A stretch of 64,000 nt of DNA from Cephalopachus bancanus (Eukaryota; Chordata; Mammalia; Primates; Tarsiidae), in assembly GCA_027257055.1 (NCBI GenBank), contig JAPVLO010000956.1:248001-312000 (forward strand), written 5' to 3'. Shown here piece after piece: positions 56,591 to 64,000 of this stretch. Numbering within the stretch: the stretch's first letter is position 1; each line of letters begins with the position of its first letter. The notes beneath the pieces were generated by a model that did no database searches, had not been told where the DNA came from, and saw nothing but the letters and a program-made list of their open reading frames with translations. Made by a program: the position numbers and the translations under genes.

Positions 56591-56883
56591 AGTTTTTTTT
56601 TTTTTTTGAGTTGGAGTCTCACTCTGTCACCCAGACTGGAGTGCAGTGGCCGCTCCCGGCCACCACAACCTCGACCTGCTGGGCTCCGGTGATCCTTCCG
56701 TCCCAGCCTTCCAAGTAGCCAGAACTACAGGCGTGTGCTGCCACACCCAGCTAATTTTTGATTTATTGTAGAGATGAGGTCTCAAGTTGCCCAGGCGGGT
56801 CACGAACCCACGGGCTCAGGCAATCCACTCACCTCAGCCTCCCAAAGGCGCAGGATTATAGGCTGAGCCACCGAGCCCAGCTA
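56591..56883 (-). mobile_element. Alu dimer (young type)
   Basis: T16 GAGTTGGAGTCTCACTC to GCTGAGCCACCGAGCCCAGC; AAACTKTAG flanks. Confidence 0.92.
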
Positions 56884-57239
56884 AACTGTAGATTATTAAG
56901 GGAACCCATCAGTGTGAACAGATGTTCACCTCATGGAATGATGTATACTGAGTATATAGATGCTACGAAGTTATTCCTTGTGGATTAACTCATCCACCCA
57001 TAGACTTCTTTGCCTTCTAGCATTAAATGGATTGGTCTTACCCCACAGCCTTAGCATGCTTATGACTGCAGAATATATATTAGACATACAGTTTGAGTAT
57101 TCAGGAAATGCTGTGTGCTCCAGGGTCTCTAAAGGAAATACCTACCCAGGAAGACTTAGCTCTTTAAAAGATGAATGATTTTTACTTTACCAAGTGTGGA
57201 ATGTTAATGGAATAATTTGAAGTCTAAAACTAGGAAGGG
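56884..57239 (+). other. RTN3 intron 7, unique sequence
   Basis: No repeat or exon recognised. Confidence 0.45.
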
Positions 57240-57498
57240 TTTTTTTTGTTTGTTTGTTTCTTTGTTTTGTTTTTTTTTGAGTTGGAGTTTCATTCCGTCG
57301 CCCAGACTGGAGTGCAGTGGCCGCAATAAATCAAAAATAGCCAGGCGTGGTAGCGCACGCCTATAGTTCCAGCTACCTGGAAGGCTGAGGCGGAAGGATC
57401 GCCAGAGCCCAGCAGGTCAAGGCTGCGGTGGCCGGGAGCGGCCACTGCACTCCAGTTGGGGTGACAGTGAGACTCCACTCAAAAAAAAAAAAAATTGG
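57240..57498. mobile_element. Foldback Alu (inverted 3' end plus partial plus copy)
   Basis: 57275-57324 is the Alu 3' end in minus orientation (GAGTTGGAGTTTCATTCCGTC...GTGGCCGC). From 57325 the element reads plus (AATAAATCAAAAATAGCCAGG) to its own end (GCGGCCACTGCACTCCAG...CTCCACTCA14). The last 55 bp are the inverse of the first 55, giving a long hairpin with a roughly 120-nt loop. Ends 85 bp before exon 8. Confidence 0.85.
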
Positions 57499-57582
57499 TA
57501 AACTAGACAAAAGAACAGTGCCTTCAAGAAAATTGTTAATGTACGTGTTGTCACAACTAAAGTCTACTTGCCTTTCTTAAAG

Positions 57583-57641
57583 ACCCAGATTGATCACTAT
57601 GTTGGCATCGCTCGGGATCAGACCAAGGCAGTTGTTGAAAA
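57583..57641 (+). CDS. RTN3: RTN3 exon 8 (C-terminal tail)
   Basis: 59 nt encoding TQIDHYVGIARDQTKAVVE and two bases of Lys, the amphipathic-helix region following the second hairpin. Acceptor TTTCTTAAAG (an AAG acceptor), donor GAAAA-GTAAGT. Human has TKSIVEK in place of TKAVVEK. Confidence 0.96.
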
Positions 57642-57850
57642 GTAAGTACATTTAGGGATCATATCATCATGACATATGCTTTCCCCTGAGTTATCTTGAG
57701 TCACCTGTATAAAGTGCTGATGTCAAGGAAAGTAATTTATACCCTGATAGGAATTTTATTTTACTAGAAATAAAAAATTCCTTGTATTTTAGATTTAAAG
57801 TGATCAATTGAGTCAGGAATCAGGACTACTACTGTGCCTTTTTTAACTGA

Positions 57851-59424
<1,574 letters not shown>

Positions 59425-59470
59425 GATCCAAGCAAAACTCCCTGGAATCGCCAAAAAAAAGGCAGAATGA
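59425..59470 (+). CDS. RTN3: RTN3 exon 9, coding part and stop
   Basis: After TTTTTTTTCAATAG: (K)IQAKLPGIAKKKAE and TGA at 59468-59470. The C-terminal KKKAE resembles the di-lysine-type ER-retrieval end of reticulons. The exon continues as the 3' UTR. Confidence 0.97.
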
Positions 59471-60308
59471 GCACATGGAAACCAGAGATGCAACAGTTAC
59501 TAAAACACCATTTAATAGTTATAACATTGTTATGTGTACTATGAAGGAACATGCTCAGTGTCAGCTTGAGCCTGCATTCCAAGCTTTTTTTTTTTTAATT
59601 TGGTGTTTTCTCCCATCCTTTCCCTTTATCCTCAGTATCAAGCACAAGAATTGTTGGACTAAAAAAGAGCTATCTTAGAATGCAAACGAATAAAGAAGTT
59701 CATAGGATAAATCAGTACCTTAATATGGTGGCAGAGCTTTTCCCCCAGAGCTTGAAAGGGGAAAGATTGGAAGTAAAAGAGAAAATGAAAGCTAGACGCC
59801 GCTCTTGGTCCTTCTCTCCAGATTTCAGGACTAGGCTTACTCAGCTTCCCATTGTAGTTTTGCCCTTATTTTTAAGTTAAATAATGATTAACTTATGAAG
59901 AAATTATTCAGGGACAGGAGTGTGATTCCTTCTGGGGCTCTCTTTGAAGCCCTCAAGTCCCGTCTTCCACCCTACAATGTGAGCAGCTATTCCTAATATT
60001 TTTTTCTTAATACTATAATTCTCAACTCTGTGAATAACTTCTAGGTGGTAGTGATAACTCCTGATTCCCAGAATGCCATCTGATAAAAAAGAATAGAAAG
60101 GAAGCGGAATGTGGGGTGGAGAGGGAGTCAGCAGGAGTGCCGCGCAGCCACCACCTGTCGGCTCTGTCTCTAGAGAAGGAAAGGCTCCTCCATTTGGGAA
60201 GGTGGCATCTGCGTCATTCTTCTTGGATGTCACTTCTGAGCGCTGGTTTGAGAACTCGTTCCCGAATGTGCTTTCCTCCCTCTCCCTTGCCCACCTCACC
60301 TCAAGTTT

Positions 60309-60345
60309 AATAAATATGGTTGTACTTTTCTTATTATGAAATAAA
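60309..60345 (+). terminator. RTN3: Proximal RTN3 polyadenylation signals (two AATAAA)
   Basis: AATAAA at 60309-60314 and 60340-60345, followed by TGTCTGTAACTGCTGTACACTGCTG, a TG-rich downstream element. A plausible shorter 3' UTR of about 0.9 kb. Confidence 0.65.
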
Positions 60346-61521
60346 TGTCTGTAACTGCTGTACACTGCTGTAAACTTGTTAGAGAAAAACATAATCTGCA
60401 TGTGGGCTCCTCAGTTATGAGTAATTGTAACCCTATCTCAGTCTGCGGGGGGGAACATTCTCAAGAGGCGAAACACAGAAACGCAAAAAGGCTTTTTTCT
60501 TGCTCTTTTCCCTACAACTTCCTCCCTCACATTCTGCATCTTCCACCTGTGTTCATCACTGTAGCCTAAGGACCAAAGCCGAGCTGGCTCAACAGGAGAT
60601 GCCTTGTGTCTGTGGCGAAAAGACCACAAGTTAGTGTAGAGACGTGCATCTTGTGGTCCAAGTGGAGTTTTAACTGCTGAGGCTAGCTGACGGGTGTGTG
60701 TTGTTTCAAGGGTTCCGCTGTCAGGCACATAGATGTTCCAGTAGCATCTCTGCCACGGCCCAGGATACTTCTCTGAAGAGTGTTTGCCAAGACGTTTTAG
60801 GTGAGGGTGACCAGGTTGGGCTCTAAGTACAATTAACAGACAGCCGAACAACTGATGTCAGATGGAGGGTCATTGGGAATCTCTGATTCCCGTCTGAGGC
60901 TGTTCTTCCTCCCCTTCAACATGAAAATTCAGCATACTTGAAAGAAAAGTCATGTGTGAGTGAGTTCCTTCAGATTGTAACTTGTGATCACCCAGAGAGA
61001 ATGTGCTCTGGTGACCTTAGGCTGGGGCTACAGTACTGATGGTCCCCATGTCCTGCAGCTGCTGGAGAGGGTGGTGGAAGGAAATGTTCTTTCCACCTTT
61101 TGGGGGGGAAAATCACTTAGAAACTTGGATGAGTAAAAGATACCCTGCCTTACTCCACTTTCTGGTTTTCTGAGTTCCCTTTCCTTTTGAATTGTTCAGC
61201 TGATTTCTGTCCTAGTAGGAAATGCGTTCTCTGTGGTCATCCTTCACCCTCCCAGGACGCCAATGCACTGATTGTCTTTGTGGGCTTCCCCTCCAAGGGC
61301 CCTCTGGCCCTGGAAGCTCCACATCCAGCTTTTTCTTTTGTTGCTGCTGTGTTTAGATAATTGGGGAGATCTTTGTGCCACGCGGGAATTTTTTTTTAAA
61401 CCTCTAGATGAAAAATTACTAATGAAACTGTGTGCGTGTCTGCGTGCAACATAAAAATACAGTAGCACCTATGGAACTTGAATCTTGGTTCCTTTGTAAA
61501 ACTGCAAATTGATGTGGTATT

Positions 61522-61527
61522 AATAAA
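61522..61527 (+). terminator. RTN3: Distal RTN3 polyadenylation signal
   Basis: AATAAA followed by ACTGTGGTGTCATTCTGC, a TG-rich downstream element. Would give a 2.1-kb 3' UTR. Confidence 0.65.
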
Positions 61528-61558
61528 AACACAATGACTGTGGTGTCATTCTGCTAAC

Positions 61559-61564
61559 TTTATT
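61559..61564 (-). terminator. Polyadenylation signal of the convergent gene
   Basis: TTTATT on the plus strand is AATAAA on the minus strand, 32 bp from the RTN3 distal signal, with the GT-rich elements of the two genes overlapping. A second minus-strand AATAAA lies at 61994-61999. Confidence 0.55.
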
Positions 61565-62779
61565 CTTTATACACAGTCTGGGTAAAGAAAGAACCAAACA
61601 AGGCTTCAACCGCCCAGCCCCCCCATCCTCACTCCACTTTTGGGTCTTTAAAAAGCGACTAGACATTGATACTGGTAAGGATTCCCTAGGCTGCAGAGTT
61701 TCCATAGTGGAGCACAGCTGTGCATTTGACTTCAGATAGAAAAACCATAGGCGAAAGGGGAGTGGGAGGGGCGGAGGGGGTGTCCCAGTTCAGCCTCACA
61801 CCAGCCTGGGAGTTCTCCCCACCTGTGACATGAAGCAAGCGGCCTTTACACACATCCCCGTGATGCAACTAAATTTTGAGTCAGTCACCATGGACAATGG
61901 GAACAAACTGCATCGGGTCTTCGCTCAAAGAACTCAAGTGGTCACCTGCTTAGCTCTTCCCCGTAGACTCAGGCTGCTGTGACCATTAAAAAATTTATTC
62001 AACATACCACTTCGAAAACTTAGGCTGGAATATTCTTTAAATGACGGATGTCAACAACTTCACAAATACACATACAAACGTTCGAATAATGTCACTAAGT
62101 AACATGGTATATAAATATGTAGAGTAACATTTACATATTGGCCATATTAGCAAGCATACCATTAACAAAAAGAAGAAACCATGGAGAAACTTCACCTGTT
62201 CATGTCACCCAGCGGCGAGGCGGCGGCACACCTAGGGACGAGGACCCACTAGCGTCCTGGCCCCCAAATGGTGAGGCCATAACGTGTCAAAGGATTCGCC
62301 ACGCAGCACTTGGGCTGCGTCAGGATCGCGGGAGGGCTCGTGAGAAGGGACTGCCGGGGCCCACCCGGGCTCCCGACTCAGCGAGCCTGGGGCAGGGCCC
62401 AAGAGGGATCTTTCTCGCAAGCCCCTAAGGTTGTGCTGCTGCCTAGGGGCCACTTTGAGGGTCATTGGGCTGGGCAGTCTTGGCCAAGACATCCACGGTC
62501 CTAACCCCTGCCTGGGGGGCGGGGACGTCAGGTATCCGAACCCCTCTGCCCCGGCTTGCCCAGACTTTGGCAGTGAGCGTGGGTGGTTGCAACTGGCTGC
62601 CCCAACCCGCCTATTGTGTCTGAGTGGACAATAGGAAAGAAGGGCGTAATACTCATTCCGGGTCTGAAAGCAACATGCGAGAAGAAAGCAAAAGAACGGC
62701 GGTGCCCAGCCTGTGCCACCCGTGGCCTCCGTTTCCAGCCTTCTAATACTGTCAAGAGCCTCGAAGTCTGAACTTGCCG

Positions 62780-64000
62780 GAAACACTTCTCGGCCAGCTG
62801 AAACCCGTTCGGGCTCCGGGGCGCGGACCGCGAGGAGCGCAGAGCCGGGCCGGGCCCCGCCCCGCGGGGGCCTCCGGGGGGCGTGGCCGGGCCGGCGGGC
62901 GCGGGGAGGCCGCGGCGGGGAGCGCAGCGCTCGTCCCGCAGCCGCGACCGCTCGCGCCGTCCTCGCGGGCCGATCCGAGGGGACCGACGCTGGGGCTCCG
63001 GCCCGGTTCCGCCCCGCGCCCGCCAGGCCGCGGCGTTTCCGTGCTGCCGCGCCTGTCCGTGCGGAGGCGGCGCGGCCGAACTCCAGGCTCGGCGCTGACG
63101 ACCGCGAGTCATACAAAAATGCTACAAAACCGTGGTACAAAATCCAATCCCCAACAGAAAGAGTCGAGGAGACTGGGCCTGAGGCACTTGAACCCTGGGC
63201 CGGCGAGGCCGCGGCGAGAGGAGCCCGCTTCCCAGCCCGCCCGAGCCCGGCGCGTCCCGCGGGACCTCGGGGGCGCAGGCGCCGGGCCGAGCGCGGGACG
63301 GGCCGCCTTGGCGCGGCTCGCGGCGCCCCGCCCCGCCGCGCCGCCCGCAGCTTATCTCTGATACGCGCGTAATAAATAAGACATTTGCACGCAGGGCGTG
63401 GGGCAGCCCCCCCGTCATATAAAAGCATTAAATACAGTCTCGAAATAAAATACAAAGAGCCAAGGGGCCGGGCCGGGCCGCCTGTTCTCCACAGGAGAAC
63501 GAATCCGCACCGCCCGCTCGGACCTGCCCGGAGACCGCGGCCCCTCCCCGCCCGCAGGGCCCGGAGCCGCCGCGCGCGAGAAGGGCGGGGGCGGGCCGAG
63601 GCGCGGCCCCGGGCGGGGCTGAGAGCGGGCGGCGCCCACCGCGGGCGAGGGGGCGCGGCGACGCCCGGCGCGGGGCTCCCAGGCCTTCGGGCCGAGGAAA
63701 GTGCTGATCCCTTCGCACGGCCTCTGTCCAGCGGGCGTGGCGGCGGCCCGCGGTCCCACGAGGGCGGCCGGACGGCCCCGGCGCCGCCCGCGAGAACACC
63801 GCGGGGGAAGGGACGGCCGGCGGCCCGGGCCGGAGCCGTGCCCGCCGGCGAGCGCGGCCGCGGGAGCACCTCACGCCGACGGGGCCCCCTCGCGGCCCGG
63901 CGGCCGCGTCGGCTCGGCCGGGCCTCCCGGACGCGGCGCCTCCCGCCGCTCGGCCGCGGTCTCGCCCGCCCGGCCGGCGGGGGGCGCGGCGCGGGGGCCG
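62780..64000. promoter_or_regulatory. CpG island
   Basis: Runs of CCGCGG, GGCGCG and CGGCCG with CpG undiminished over 1.2 kb, reaching the window end. Broken by three AT-rich islets (63108-63150, 63352-63385, 63415-63460). Either a gene-body CpG island over the neighbour's last exon or a promoter island; no TSS can be placed. Confidence 0.8.

Larger units (their letters stand above)
59471..61545 (+). other. RTN3: RTN3 3' UTR
   Basis: About 2.1 kb without SINEs, consistent with constraint. Three tandem polyadenylation regions are possible (59688, 60309/60340, 61522). Contains AT-rich and GC-rich alternation but no coding frame I recognise. The 165-codon minus-strand open frame at 59904-60401 has no recognisable homology and looks fortuitous. 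Confidence 0.75.
61546..64000 (-). other. Probable 3' UTR of the convergent neighbour (ZFTA by synteny)
   Basis: In human 11q13 the gene following RTN3 is ZFTA (C11orf95), transcribed toward RTN3. Here an AT-rich stretch (61980-62200) with minus AATAAA signals passes into a segment of very high GC and CpG content (62780-64000). No zinc-finger (BED-like) coding sequence or recognisable ZFTA C-terminus is present, so its coding part should lie to the right. The long overlapping open frames on both strands (545 codons minus at 62232-63869; 219 and 195 codons plus) are Arg/Ala/Gly/Pro-rich, as expected when GC-rich DNA lacks stops. I do not call them genes. Confidence 0.45.

Noticed and set aside
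59904..60401. 165-codon minus-strand open frame opposite the RTN3 3' UTR
   Set aside because: No recognisable homology, no supporting signals, and it lies antisense in an established UTR.
62232..63869. 545-codon minus-strand open frame, and the 219- and 195-codon plus frames overlapping it
   Set aside because: Composition is Arg/Ala/Gly/Pro-rich in all frames, overlapping open frames occur on both strands, and no domain is recognisable. Stop-poor GC-rich DNA explains them, and they do not match ZFTA as I know it.
63874..64000. Minus-strand frame from the window edge ending in TGA at 63871-63873 as the C-terminus of ZFTA
   Set aside because: The residues do not resemble the known ZFTA C-terminal end, and the frame is too short and GC-driven to support a call.

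Overview
The window is primate nuclear DNA, most likely from a tarsier (Carlito/Tarsius syrichta). The coding exons are clearly those of reticulon 3 (RTN3). The dominant SINE is a dimeric Alu whose diagnostic positions fit neither anthropoid nor lemur/galago consensus as I know them: head CTCAGCCTG, linker CTACAATAAATCAAAAAAT, second-monomer GGAAGGCTGAGGCGGAAGGAT, tail GAGACTCCAACTC. The window also holds several very short, LTR-derived, poly(A)-tailed retroposons with target-site duplications. These match the TINEs (Tarsius interspersed elements: LTR-derived, LINE1-mobilised) reported for the Philippine tarsier genome. The species call is inference.

Layout: 1-17204 is an RTN3 intron (exon 1 lies outside, to the left). 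Exon 2 (17205-17261) is the 19-codon alternative exon and is followed by a GC splice donor. Exon 3 (28098-30385) is the large exon of the long, ER-phagy isoform. After a long intron, exons 4-9 (50636-59470) encode the reticulon homology domain and the stop codon, and the 3' UTR runs to about 61545. A GC-rich opposite-strand segment (61546-64000) is probably the 3' UTR of the convergent neighbour, ZFTA by synteny with human 11q13. Its coding part is not in the window.

RTN3 is an ER-tubule-shaping hairpin membrane protein. Exon 1 can join exon 4 directly (short form), go through exon 2 (19-residue insertion), or go through exon 3 (long form with LC3-interacting motifs). In this sequence exon 3 carries a 1-nt frame disruption near 30203: it is 2288 nt long, not a multiple of 3, and stops at 30235. 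As written, the long isoform would lose its membrane domain. This is either a sequencing/assembly error or a real lesion.

The rest is repeats: about 80 Alu or Alu-monomer copies, MIR, L2-like, L1 and HAL1-type remnants, MER2, MER5-like and mariner-like DNA transposons, an old solo LTR, a Y3 RNA retropseudogene, a 28S rRNA fragment and the LTR-derived mini-retroposons. Several are nested, so insertion order can be read directly. Coordinates of old repeats are approximate. Exon borders and the quoted target-site duplications (TSDs) were read base by base.
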